Part shown: piece by piece, positions 39,827-47,723 of the stretch | Layout: every line of letters starts with the position of its first letter | How positions within the stretch are numbered: position 1 is the stretch's first letter | NCBI RefSeq assembly: GCF_002101595.1 | Contig: NZ_LQOM01000025.1 | Location: 124,001 to 188,000 of the forward strand | Length of the DNA: 64,000 nt | Source: Mycobacterium celatum | GTDB taxonomy: Bacteria > Actinomycetota > Actinomycetes > Mycobacteriales > Mycobacteriaceae | Direction: 5' to 3' | The notes under the pieces: model-generated | What the model saw: only the letters and a program-made list of their open reading frames with translations | The model's database searches: none | What the model was told of the DNA's origin: nothing | Program-made: the position numbers and the translations under genes

Positions 39827-41827
39827 CTACATCGGTGCGTTGGCGGGCTGGAAGCCTCCGGTGGAGTCGGCCTCTTCCTCCGCGCGGATCACGTGCACGA
39901 CCGCGTTGATCAACGCCAGATGGGTGAACGCCTGCGGGAAATTGCCCAAGTGCCTGCCGGTGCGCGCCTCGATCTCCTCGGCGTAGAGATGCAGCGGGCT
40001 GGCGAACGACAACAGCCGTTCGCACAGATGCTTGGCGCGGCTCACCTCGCCGATTTCGACCAGCGCCGACACCAGCCAGAACGAGCAGATCGTGAACGTG
40101 CCCTCCTCGCCGGTGAGCCCGTCGTCGGTCTCCTCGACCCGGTAGCGCAGCACCAGGCCCTGTTCGGTGAGGTTGTCGGCGATGGCCAGCACCGTCGCGC
40201 GCACCCGCGGGTCGTCCGGCGGCAGGAACCGGGTGAGCACCACCATCAGCAGCGAGGCGTCCAGCGCGTCGGTGTTGTAGTGCTGCTTGAACACCCCGTT
40301 CGAGTTGACTCCATGCTGGAGGATGTCGGCCTTGATCTCCTCGGCGATCGCCCGCCACTGCTGGGCGTAGCTCTTCTCGCCCTGCCGTTCGGCCAGCTTG
40401 GCACCGCGGTCCAGCGCCACCCAGCACATCACCTTCGACGACGTGAAGTGCTGCGGTTCGCCGCGCACCTCCCAGATGCCGCGGTCGGGTTCACGCCAGT
40501 GCTTGGCCGCCTCTTCCACCTGCTTTTTCAGCACCGGCCACAGCGTCTCGGGAATCTGCTCACGCGATTTGGAGTGCAGGTAGAACGAGTCGAGGATGCT
40601 GCCCCAGATGTCGTGCTGTTCCTGGTTGTAGGCGCCGTTGCCGATCCGGACCGGGCGGGCGTGATCATAGCCGGACAAGTGATGCAGTTCGGATTCTTCG
40701 AGGCTGCGTTCGCCGCCGACGCCGTACATCACCTGCAGCGGATGGCGTTCACCGTTGTTGGCGCCCGACACGTCGGCGATGAACGCGAAGAAGTCGTCGG
40801 CCTCACGGTCCAGACCCAACGTGTAGAGGCCCCACAACGCGAACGTCGAGTCGCGGATCCAGGCATACCGGTAGTCCCAATTGCGTTCGCCCTGCGGGGT
40901 TTCCGGAAGCGAGGTGGTGCTGGCCGCCAGCAGCGCGCCGGTCGGCGAGTACGTCAAACCCTTCAGCGTCAACGCGCTGCGCTGCAGATACGCCCGCCAC
41001 GGATGGTCGGGGAAGTTGCCGATGTTGATCCACTGCCGCCAGCACTCGGTGGTCTGCCACATCTTGTCGGCGGCCTCTTCGTAGGTCTGCGGCGCCGGGT
41101 GCCTGGACCAACTGAGCGCGACGAACACGTCGTCGCCCTCCTTGAGTCGGGTGCGCGCCCGCGCTTCCCGGCCCTCCAGCCCGATCCGCAGATTGGTGGT
41201 CAGCCGCAGCGTCGGATGGCCGTCGGGGTTTTGTTTGGCCCGTGCGATCGCTTCGCCGTAGGCGTTGGCCGAGTATTCCCAGGCGGCGCCGACCCGGTGG
41301 TAGTCGAACGCCGGCTCGCAGCTCATCATCAGCTCGACGGTGCCGGACACGCAGCGCACAGTGCGCAGCAGGATGTGCTCGGCGTCCCAGTCCATCGGGG
41401 TGCGCCGATGCGTGCGGGACCGCCGCTCGATGTCGTGCCAGGGCCCCATCACCAGCGCGTCACGCACGATCAGCCAGCCGGTGTGGGTTTGCCAGGTGGT
41501 CTCCATGATCAGGCTGCCGGGCAGGTAGCGCCGCGCCGAGGGCACCGAGACGCCGTACGGGCCCAGCCTGAAGTGGCCGGCGCTGCGGTCCAGGATCGCG
41601 CCGAAGACGCTCGGCGAGTCCGGCCGCGGCACGCACAGCCACTCCACCGAACCGGCCGGCGAAATCAGGCACGTCGTCTCGCAGTCGGACAAAAACGCGT
41701 AGTCGGCGATCGGCGGGAAAGGGTTCCGCAGCGAGCCGCCGGGCGTGAACGGCACCGGGGACGTGAGGGTGAACGGCGCAACGCTGCCTTCGGAGGTCGC
41801 GTCGGCAGACTCGGCGTGCAGGACCAT
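39827..41827 (-). CDS. Glycoside hydrolase family 15 protein, trehalase-like
   Basis: This 666-residue GH15 (glucoamylase-fold) enzyme has an N-terminal beta-sandwich (FPPIADYAFLSDCETTCLIS, GSVEWLCVPRPDSPSVFGAI) and an alpha/alpha barrel with TPQGERNWDYRYAWIRDSTF and GAYNQEQHDIWGSILDSFYL. Blocks of the second type carry the catalytic glutamates in GH15. The orthologous group (Rv2402) includes a mycobacterial enzyme reported to act as a trehalase, so trehalose hydrolysis is the best guess. The ATG at 41827 is followed by an unusually long variable N terminus, and a later start is possible. It appears to be a single-gene unit. Confidence 0.88.
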   Translation of the reverse strand: MVLHAESADATSEGSVAPFTLTSPVPFTPGGSLRNPFPPIADYAFLSDCETTCLISPAGSVEWLCVPRPDSPSVFGAILDRSAGHFRLGPYGVSVPSARRYLPGSLIMETTWQTHTGWLIVRDALVMGPWHDIERRSRTHRRTPMDWDAEHILLRTVRCVSGTVELMMSCEPAFDYHRVGAAWEYSANAYGEAIARAKQNPDGHPTLRLTTNLRIGLEGREARARTRLKEGDDVFVALSWSRHPAPQTYEEAADKMWQTTECWRQWINIGNFPDHPWRAYLQRSALTLKGLTYSPTGALLAASTTSLPETPQGERNWDYRYAWIRDSTFALWGLYTLGLDREADDFFAFIADVSGANNGERHPLQVMYGVGGERSLEESELHHLSGYDHARPVRIGNGAYNQEQHDIWGSILDSFYLHSKSREQIPETLWPVLKKQVEEAAKHWREPDRGIWEVRGEPQHFTSSKVMCWVALDRGAKLAERQGEKSYAQQWRAIAEEIKADILQHGVNSNGVFKQHYNTDALDASLLMVVLTRFLPPDDPRVRATVLAIADNLTEQGLVLRYRVEETDDGLTGEEGTFTICSFWLVSALVEIGEVSRAKHLCERLLSFASPLHLYAEEIEARTGRHLGNFPQAFTHLALINAVVHVIRAEEEADSTGGFQPANAPM

Positions 41828-41930
41828 GCCGACATCATCATCTGCCGGCCTGGCCGGCGTCCACTAGGGCCGGGGTGTGTCCCGCCTGGCGAACTCGGGT
41901 GCGTTGGTTTAGCCCGCCGCGGGGAATAGG

Positions 41931-42134
41931 GTGAGCCCGGTGGACGGGTTCCTCAGTTGGTGGGACGGCGTCGAGTTGTGGTTATCCGGGCTCGGGTTCG
42001 TCCTGCAGACCATCGTGGTGATGCCGGTTGTGCTGGCGTTGGCCTACCTCGTCGCGTTCGTGCTGGACGCGTTGCTGGGCCGCGGCATTCGGCTGATGCG
42101 CCGCGCCCGTCATAGCGACGAAGGGGCGGGATGA
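41931..42134 (+). CDS. Small membrane protein (Rv2401A-like)
   Basis: This 67-residue protein has one long hydrophobic stretch (SGLGFVLQTIVVMPVVLALA, YLVAFVLDALLG) and a basic C terminus GIRLMRRARHS. The GTG start at 41931 is preceded by a purine-rich GGGGAATAGG. It occupies the position of Rv2401A. The function is unknown. Its stop overlaps a 28-codon ORF through ATGA. Confidence 0.7.
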   Translation: MSPVDGFLSWWDGVELWLSGLGFVLQTIVVMPVVLALAYLVAFVLDALLGRGIRLMRRARHSDEGAG

Positions 42135-42217
42135 CCGGCATGCCGCGCTCGCAGGTGACGTTGGTGCTGGTCACACTGGTGGTCCTGGTGATCGTCACCT
42201 GGTGGCTGACGCGCTGA
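42131..42217 (+). CDS. 28-residue single-helix membrane peptide
   Basis: This short ORF starts ATGA-coupled to the preceding small membrane protein. Its product, beginning MTGMPRSQVT, has one hydrophobic helix (LVLVTLVVLVIVTWWL) and ends TR. The overlap, the consistent hydrophobicity and the lack of any other use of this sequence favour a real gene. I recognise no family. Confidence 0.5.
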   Translation: MTGMPRSQVTLVLVTLVVLVIVTWWLTR

Positions 42218-42232
42218 TCCGGCGGATTCTGT

Positions 42233-42245
42233 TAGGCTTCGCGCC
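42233..42245 (+). promoter_or_regulatory. Promoter of the sulfate transport operon leader
   Basis: The -10 TAGGCT (42233-42238) fits TANNNT and carries an extended TGT just upstream. Seven nt separate it from the ATG at 42246, so transcription should begin at that codon and produce a leaderless mRNA. No clear -35 is visible. Confidence 0.6.
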
Positions 42246-42338
42246 ATGCATACAGCGACCGGCAACAAAGAGTGCTATGTCTTGGCGCTCATTGCCGTGG
42301 GGGATTGCGCTGTAGCCGACGTGCACTGTTGTCGCTGA
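42246..42338 (+). CDS. Cysteine-rich leaderless uORF (attenuator peptide) upstream of subI
   Basis: The 30-residue peptide begins MHTATGNKECYVLAL and ends DCAVADVHCCR, with cysteines at positions 10, 21, 28 and 29; two cysteine codons are adjacent just before the end. The ATG coincides with the predicted transcription start. Polycysteine leaderless uORFs upstream of cysteine and sulfur genes are known in mycobacteria to sense cysteine supply: ribosomes that lack charged tRNA-Cys stall and alter downstream RNA folding. The position directly before subI-cysTWA fits that role. The peptide itself probably has no other function. Confidence 0.8.
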   Translation: MHTATGNKECYVLALIAVGDCAVADVHCCR

Positions 42339-42409
42339 CTGAAATACCCGCGCGCGGTCTGGCGTCGGTGTCGGCGGAATCCGGCAATCACTGATCACTC
42401 AGACCAGAG

Positions 42410-42457
42410 CCTTTCCGTAGCGACGGGATTGTTATCCGAAAGCCCGGCACGGAAAGG
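42410..42457 (+). promoter_or_regulatory. Hairpin sequestering the subI ribosome binding site
   Basis: CCTTTCCGT (42410-42418) and ACGGAAAGG (42449-42457) form a perfect 9-bp stem. The right arm contains GGAAAGG, the ribosome site of subI (ATG at 42462). In addition AGCGAC (42419-42424) is complementary to GTCGCT (42331-42336) at the last codons of the uORF, linking uORF ribosome position to this structure. Confidence 0.7.
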
Positions 42458-42461
42458 TCCA

Positions 42462-43490
42462 ATGCTCAACTTCGTCAAGGCTGCCTCGCGCGTCATCGCC
42501 GTCGCCGCCGGCGTCGGTGTGGCGGCGGCGTGCCAGGGGGGCGCCAGCGACGTCGTCGGCGGCGGCGGGCCGGCCAATGCGCGCACCAGCATCACGCTGG
42601 TCGCCTACTCAGCACCGGAACCGGGGTGGAGCAAGGTGATTCCGGCGTTCAACGCCTCCCAGGAGGGCAAGGGCGTGCAGGTGATCAGCTCCTACGGCGC
42701 CTCGGGCGACCAGTCGCGCGGCGTCGCCGCCGGTAAGCCCGCCGACATCGTCAACTTCTCGGTCGAACCGGACATCACCCGGCTTGTCAAGGCGGGCAAG
42801 GTTTCCAAGGATTGGGACAAGGACGCCACCAAGGGCATTCCGTTCGGGTCGGTGGTGACCTTGGTGGTGCGGCAGGGCAATCCGAAAAACATCAAGGACT
42901 GGGACGATCTGTTGAGGCCCGGCGTGGAAGTCATCACGCCCAGCCCGTTGAGTTCGGGGTCGGCCAAATGGAATCTGCTGGCCCCGTACGCGGTCAAGAG
43001 TGAGGGCGGCCGAAATCCCCAGGCGGGTGTCGACTTCGTCAACAAATTGGTGAGCCAGCACGTCAAACTGCGTCCCGGCTCGGGGCGCGAGGCCACCGAC
43101 GTTTTCGTGCAGGGCAGCGGCGACGTGCTGATCAGCTACGAGAACGAGGCCATCGCCACTGAGCGGCAAGGCAAGCCGGTCACGCACATCAACCCGCCGC
43201 AGACCTTCAAAATCGAGAACCCGCTGGCGGTGGTGACCAGCAGCGCCCACCTGGACGCCGCGACCGCGTTCAAGAACTTCCAGTACACCGAAAAGGCGCA
43301 GAAGCTGTGGGCGCAGGCCGGTTTCCGGCCCGTCGACCCGGCCGTGGCCGCCGAGGTCCGCAGCCAGTTCCCGGTGCCGCTCAAGTTGTGGACGATCACC
43401 GATCTCGGCGGCTGGGACACTGTGGACCCCCGACTTTTTGACAAGAACAGCGGCAGCATCACCGGAATCTACATGCGGGCCACCGGATGA
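42462..43490 (+). CDS. subI: Sulfate-binding lipoprotein SubI
   Basis: This 342-residue periplasmic sulfate-binding protein of the Sbp family has a lipoprotein signal ending AAAC (Cys24). Typical blocks are VAYSAPEPGWSKVIPAF, VISSYGASGDQSRGVAAGKP, ADIVNFSVEPDITRLV and VISSYGAS-type anion-binding segments. It captures sulfate for the CysTWA importer. The ATG at 42462 lies 4 nt after GGAAAGG, which the upstream hairpin can mask. The 3' end overlaps cysT through ATGA. It is a little shorter than Rv2400c. Confidence 0.94.
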   Translation: MLNFVKAASRVIAVAAGVGVAAACQGGASDVVGGGGPANARTSITLVAYSAPEPGWSKVIPAFNASQEGKGVQVISSYGASGDQSRGVAAGKPADIVNFSVEPDITRLVKAGKVSKDWDKDATKGIPFGSVVTLVVRQGNPKNIKDWDDLLRPGVEVITPSPLSSGSAKWNLLAPYAVKSEGGRNPQAGVDFVNKLVSQHVKLRPGSGREATDVFVQGSGDVLISYENEAIATERQGKPVTHINPPQTFKIENPLAVVTSSAHLDAATAFKNFQYTEKAQKLWAQAGFRPVDPAVAAEVRSQFPVPLKLWTITDLGGWDTVDPRLFDKNSGSITGIYMRATG

Positions 43491-44314
43491 CGGCGACGCT
43501 GATACCCAATCTGAGCGACGCGCGCCGCGGCGGCACGTCGCTGCGCGTCGGCGTGGCGATGGGGTGGCTGTCGGTGATCGTGCTGTTGCCGCTGGCCGCA
43601 ATCTGCTGGCAGGCCGTCGGCGGCGGCTGGCGCGCGTTCTGGCTGGCGGTCAGTTCCAATGCCGCGCTGGAGTCGTTCCGGGTGACCTTGTTGATTTCGG
43701 CCGGCGTCACCGTTTTGAATCTGGTGTTCGGCCTGTTGATCGCCTGGGTGCTGGTGCGCGACGACTTCCCCGGCAAGCGGCTGGTGGACACCATCATCGA
43801 TTTGCCGTTCGCGTTGCCGACGATCGTCGCCAGCCTGGTGATGCTGGCCCTCTACGGTCCGCACAGTCCCGTCGGCCTGCATCTGCAGCACACCGGATGG
43901 GGCGTGGCGGTGGCCCTGGCATTCGTCACGTTGCCGTTCGTGGTGCGCGCCGTGCAGCCGGTGCTGCTCGAAATCGACCGCGAGGCCGAGGAAGCGGCGG
44001 CGTCACTGGGCGCCAACGACACGACGATCTTCACCTCGGTGGTGCTGCCGTCGCTGACGCCCTCGCTGTTGTCCGGTGCCGGGCTGGCGTTTTCGCGGGC
44101 CATCGGTGAATTCGGCTCGGTCGTGCTGATCGGTGGGGCGGTGCCGGGCAAGACCGAAGTGTCCTCCCAGTGGATCCGCACCCTGATCGAGAACGACGAC
44201 CGCACCGGAGCTGCGGCGATATCCATTGTGCTACTGAGCATTTCGTTTGTGGTGTTGTTCATACTGCGTACGGTGGGAGCGCGCGCCGCCAAACGCGAGG
44301 AGCTGGCGCCATGA
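43487..44314 (+). CDS. cysT: Sulfate ABC transporter permease CysT
   Basis: This 275-residue permease has about six membrane helices and the EAA-type coupling loop [20 protein letters not shown] that contacts the ATPase. The block [16 protein letters not shown] is typical of CysT/CysU. Together with CysW it forms the membrane channel for sulfate and thiosulfate. It is translationally coupled by ATGA overlaps to subI before and cysW after. Confidence 0.95.
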   Translation: MTATLIPNLSDARRGGTSLRVGVAMGWLSVIVLLPLAAICWQAVGGGWRAFWLAVSSNAALESFRVTLLISAGVTVLNLVFGLLIAWVLVRDDFPGKRLVDTIIDLPFALPTIVASLVMLALYGPHSPVGLHLQHTGWGVAVALAFVTLPFVVRAVQPVLLEIDREAEEAAASLGANDTTIFTSVVLPSLTPSLLSGAGLAFSRAIGEFGSVVLIGGAVPGKTEVSSQWIRTLIENDDRTGAAAISIVLLSISFVVLFILRTVGARAAKREELAP

Positions 44315-45126
44315 CGAACTCATCGCGCGTCCGCTATTTGTTGCGCTCTGTTGCGCTCGGCTATATCGCCGTGCTGCTGATCGTGCCGGTGGCGCTGATC
44401 CTGTGGCGAACCTTTTCACCCGGCCTCGGCCAGTTCTACGCCTGGGTCAGCACCCCCGCGGCGATCTCGGCGCTGCAGCTGTCGCTGCTGGTGGTCGCGA
44501 TCGTGGTGCCGCTGAACGTGATCTTCGGTATCCCGACGGCGTTGATGCTGGCGCGCAACCGGTTTCGCGGCAAGGGCCTGCTGCAGGCCATCATCGACCT
44601 GCCGTTCGCGGTCTCACCCGTCATCGTGGGCGTGGCGTTGATCGTGCTGTGGGGGTCGGCCGGCGTGCTGGGCTTTGTGGAGCGAGATTTCGGTCTGAAG
44701 ATCATCTTCAGTTTGCCGGGAATTGTGCTGGCCAGTGTTTTCGTCACCCTGCCGTTTGTGGTGCGCGAAGTCGAACCGGTGTTGCACGAGCTGGGCACCG
44801 ATCAGGAAGAGGCGGCGGCAACGCTGGGATCGTCGTGGTGGCAGACGTTTTGGCGGATCACGTTGCCGTCGATCCGGTGGGGCCTGACGTACGGCATCGT
44901 GCTGACCATCGCCCGGACGCTCGGCGAGTACGGCGCGGTGCTGATGGTGTCGTCCAATCTGCCGGGCAAGTCGCAGACATTGACGCTGCTGGTATCCGAC
45001 CGCTACAACCGGGGCGCCGAGTACGGGGCCTACGCGTTGTCGACGTTACTGATGGCGGTATCGGTGGTAGTGCTGATCGTCCAGGTGCTGCTGGACGTCA
45101 GGCGGGTAGGCAAGGAGGTCGCATGA
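44311..45126 (+). CDS. cysW: Sulfate ABC transporter permease CysW
   Basis: This 271-residue second permease of the sulfate importer has the coupling loop [20 protein letters not shown] and the block [20 protein letters not shown]. The ATG at 44311 overlaps the cysT stop (ATGA) and directly precedes the conserved [19 protein letters not shown] helix, which decides the start. The 3' end is ATGA-coupled to cysA. Confidence 0.95.
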   Translation: MTNSSRVRYLLRSVALGYIAVLLIVPVALILWRTFSPGLGQFYAWVSTPAAISALQLSLLVVAIVVPLNVIFGIPTALMLARNRFRGKGLLQAIIDLPFAVSPVIVGVALIVLWGSAGVLGFVERDFGLKIIFSLPGIVLASVFVTLPFVVREVEPVLHELGTDQEEAAATLGSSWWQTFWRITLPSIRWGLTYGIVLTIARTLGEYGAVLMVSSNLPGKSQTLTLLVSDRYNRGAEYGAYALSTLLMAVSVVVLIVQVLLDVRRVGKEVA

Positions 45127-46175
45127 CCGCGAAAACCGATGGGACCAACGCGATCATCGTGCAGGGCGCCAACAAGAGTCACGGAAACTTCGTCGCGCTC
45201 GACAACGTCGACTTCACGGTGCCCGCGGGCTCGCTGACGGCACTGCTGGGACCCAGCGGGTCGGGCAAGTCGACACTGCTGCGCGCCATCGCCGGACTCG
45301 ACCAGCCCGACACCGGAACCATCACGATCAACGGCCGCGACGTCACCCGGGTGCCACCGCAGCGGCGCGGTATCGGGTTCGTGTTCCAGCACTACGCGGC
45401 GTTCAAGCATTTGAGCGTGCGCGACAACGTCGCGTTCGGGTTGAAGATCCGCCGGCGGCCCAAAGCCGAGATCACCAAGAAAGTGGACAACCTGCTCGAG
45501 GTGGTGGGCCTGTCCGGATTTCAGAACCGCTACCCCAACCAACTCTCCGGCGGACAGCGCCAGCGGATGGCGCTGGCCCGCGCGCTGGCCGTCGACCCGC
45601 AGGTGCTGCTGCTCGACGAGCCGTTCGGTGCACTGGATGCCAAAGTCCGCGAGGATCTGCGGTCCTGGCTGCGAAGATTGCACGACGAAGTGCATGTCAC
45701 CACCGTGCTGGTGACCCACGACCAGGCCGAGGCACTTGATGTCGCCGACCGCATCGCGGTGCTCAACAAGGGCCGTATCGAGCAGGTCGGGTCGCCGGCC
45801 GAGGTCTACGACACTCCGGCGAACGCGTTCGTCATGTCCTTCCTGGGAGCGGTGTCCTCGCTCAACGGCACACTGGTTCGTCCGCACGACATCCGTGTCG
45901 GGCGCAGACCCGACATGAAGATCGCCGCCAGCGACGCTGCCGCCGAGGCGGCCGGCGTGGTCCGAGCCACGATCGATCGAGTCGTGATGCTGGGCTTCGA
46001 GGTTCGGGTGGAGCTGACCAATGCGGCCACGGGCGGGCCGTTCACCGCGCAGATCACCCGCGGCGACGCCGAGGCGCTGGCCTTGCGGGAGGGGGACACC
46101 GTCTACGTGGCCGCCACCCGGGTGCCGCCGATCGCAGGGGAAGTCAGATCACCGGTGGCCGACGCGCTGGCATAG
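45123..46175 (+). CDS. cysA: Sulfate ABC transporter ATPase CysA
   Basis: This 350-residue ATP-binding subunit has Walker [10 protein letters not shown] (43-51), a Q-loop in [12 protein letters not shown], signature [12 protein letters not shown], Walker [13 protein letters not shown] and H-loop [10 protein letters not shown]-terminal regulatory TOBE-like domain (about residue 240 on) is present. It energises sulfate uptake by CysTW with SubI. The ATG at 45123 overlaps the cysW stop. The operon ends at a palindrome 12 bp downstream. Confidence 0.96.
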   Translation: MTAKTDGTNAIIVQGANKSHGNFVALDNVDFTVPAGSLTALLGPSGSGKSTLLRAIAGLDQPDTGTITINGRDVTRVPPQRRGIGFVFQHYAAFKHLSVRDNVAFGLKIRRRPKAEITKKVDNLLEVVGLSGFQNRYPNQLSGGQRQRMALARALAVDPQVLLLDEPFGALDAKVREDLRSWLRRLHDEVHVTTVLVTHDQAEALDVADRIAVLNKGRIEQVGSPAEVYDTPANAFVMSFLGAVSSLNGTLVRPHDIRVGRRPDMKIAASDAAAEAAGVVRATIDRVVMLGFEVRVELTNAATGGPFTAQITRGDAEALALREGDTVYVAATRVPPIAGEVRSPVADALA

Positions 46176-46187
46176 GTTTTCGCGTCG

Positions 46188-46240
46188 AGATCGACGTTTT
46201 ACAGGCCGCTACCCGAGCTTTGGCTGCAAAACGTCGATCT
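46188..46240. terminator. Palindrome/terminator between cysA and che1
   Basis: The arms AGATCGACGTTTT (46188-46200) and AAAACGTCGATCT (46228-46240) are a perfect 13-bp inverted repeat around 27 nt. It lies between two convergent operons and probably ends both, although there is no U-tract immediately outside the stem. Confidence 0.65.
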
Positions 46241-46251
46241 GGGTGAGTCCG

Positions 46252-46998
46252 TCACGCCGCGATGGGCTCGGCCAATGCTTCGTCGTAGCGGTCCAGCACG
46301 GTTTCCGCGACCATCCGGTGGGCGCCCAGGGTTGCGGCCATCGGGATACCGTTGTCGCGCGCGTAGTCCGACACCCGGTCGAGCAGCCGTCCCGGCGCCA
46401 AAAACCACGGCGCTATCACCAGTCGCCGGGCGCCACGCCGCCGCAAATCGGAAACAGCGCCGGCGATCGAATCAGATGAGGTGGCGAACGCCGTCGTCGC
46501 ACCCGCCCAGCGGGTGCCCGCCGACAGCTTTGCCGCGACGGACGCGGTGCGCACGTTCGCCAATGCATGCGAGGAGCCGATCGCGACCACCACCACGCCG
46601 AGCCCGGAATCAAGCGGCGAAACTCCGACGCCGCTTAGCCTTTCGCGCACTACCGCCACCAGCCGATCGTCCTCTCCGAGCACCTCGGCCTGCCGCACAC
46701 CGGCGAAACCCGCGATCTGCGAAGGGATGTCGATGCGGGCGTGGTAGGCATCGGCCAGCAAGAACGGGGTAACCACCGCACCCGGCGTCAGCACTTCGGG
46801 CAGGGCCGGCGTGTTCAGCTCGCAGAACGCGACGCGCACGTCAAGGCCCGGTCGCAACACGCGTAGCCGACGGGCGACGGCCCGGGCATTGGCCGCCGAC
46901 CGGGAATCCCTGCTGCCGTGGGCGGTTAGCACAAGCGGCGATCGCAAGCTCGGCGCGGCCGAGTGCCGCGGGTCGGCGCCAAATATCAGCGAAGTCAC
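46252..46998 (-). CDS. SirB/CbiX-type chelatase (Che1-like)
   Basis: This 248-residue protein has two CbiX/SirB-like repeats: LVLTAHGSRDSRSAANARAV starts the first and VVVVAIGSSHALANVRTASV the second. Catalytic histidines are in AHGSRD and in FLLADAYHARIDIP. Enzymes of this kind insert iron or cobalt into sirohydrochlorin. Siroheme is the cofactor of the sulfite reductase SirA encoded two genes upstream, so ferrochelation is the likely job. The GTG at 46998 couples to the cysH stop as GTGA; an ATG at 47016 is an alternative. The N-terminal 20 or so residues are encoded by a dispersed repeat. Confidence 0.85.
   Translation of the reverse strand: MTSLIFGADPRHSAAPSLRSPLVLTAHGSRDSRSAANARAVARRLRVLRPGLDVRVAFCELNTPALPEVLTPGAVVTPFLLADAYHARIDIPSQIAGFAGVRQAEVLGEDDRLVAVVRERLSGVGVSPLDSGLGVVVVAIGSSHALANVRTASVAAKLSAGTRWAGATTAFATSSDSIAGAVSDLRRRGARRLVIAPWFLAPGRLLDRVSDYARDNGIPMAATLGAHRMVAETVLDRYDEALAEPIAA
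46938..46983 (+). repeat. 46-bp dispersed repeat, copy B
   Basis: This second copy of the element seen at 33736-33781 starts GCGATCGCAAGCTCGGC and ends GGTCGGCGCCAAA. It lies inside the 5' end of che1, where it encodes the non-conserved residues DPRHSAAPSLRS ahead of the chelatase fold. Confidence 0.7.
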
Positions 46999-47723
46999 GA
47001 CGCGTGCAACCCGCATTCGATCTTGCCGGTCCCTTGCCAGCGGCCGCTGCGCGGATCGGCCCCCTCCACTGGCTTGGCCGTGCACGGAGCGCAACCGATC
47101 GACGGATAACCTTCGTAGACAAGCGGATTGACCAACACGTCGTTCTCGGCGATGTAGTCGTCCATGTCCTGGTCGGTCCATGCCGCCAGCGGATTGACCT
47201 TCACCAGCTTGAACGCCTCGTCGAAGCTGATCAGCGGCGCGTTGGCGCGGGTGGGCGCCTCGACGCGGCGCAGGCCGGTCACCCAGGCGGAGTAGCCGCG
47301 CAGTGCCTTGGACAGCGGCTCGACCTTGCGCAGCCGGCAGCACTCGTTGGGCTCGCGGGCGAACAGATCCTTGCCCAGCAGCTTGTCCTGCTCGGCGACG
47401 GTGTGTTCGGGGGTCACGTTGAGCACCCGGACGTCGTAGACCGCCTCGACCGCGTCGCGGGTGCCGATGGTCTCCACAAAGTGATACCCGGTGTCTAAGA
47501 ACAGCACTGGCACACCCGGGCGCACCTTGGCCGCCAGATCGACCAGCACCGCGTCCTGCATGTTGGAGGCCACCACGTAGTTACAGGTCGCCGACGGCCG
47601 CGGTCCGTGGACCCCGCCGAAGTTCTCGTCGGTCCAGCGCAGCAGGTCCGTGGCGCTGGCGCCGTCCAACTCGGCTGCGCCGCGCTCGGCCAGCTCCCGC
47701 AGCTCCGCCTCGGTGAAGCTCAT
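46995..47723 (-). CDS. cysH: Phosphoadenylyl/adenylyl-sulfate reductase CysH
   Basis: This 242-residue reductase of the PAPS/APS family has FLDTGYHFVET (substrate loop), the paired cysteines NECCRLRK and GCAPC, and the C-terminal ECGLH with the catalytic cysteine. The four extra cysteines that hold a 4Fe-4S cluster indicate an APS reductase (assimilatory) rather than the cluster-free PAPS enzyme. It converts APS to sulfite, which SirA then reduces. The ATG at 47723 overlaps the sirA stop by 4 nt. It matches Rv2392. Confidence 0.95.
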   Translation of the reverse strand: MSFTEAELRELAERGAAELDGASATDLLRWTDENFGGVHGPRPSATCNYVVASNMQDAVLVDLAAKVRPGVPVLFLDTGYHFVETIGTRDAVEAVYDVRVLNVTPEHTVAEQDKLLGKDLFAREPNECCRLRKVEPLSKALRGYSAWVTGLRRVEAPTRANAPLISFDEAFKLVKVNPLAAWTDQDMDDYIAENDVLVNPLVYEGYPSIGCAPCTAKPVEGADPRSGRWQGTGKIECGLHAS

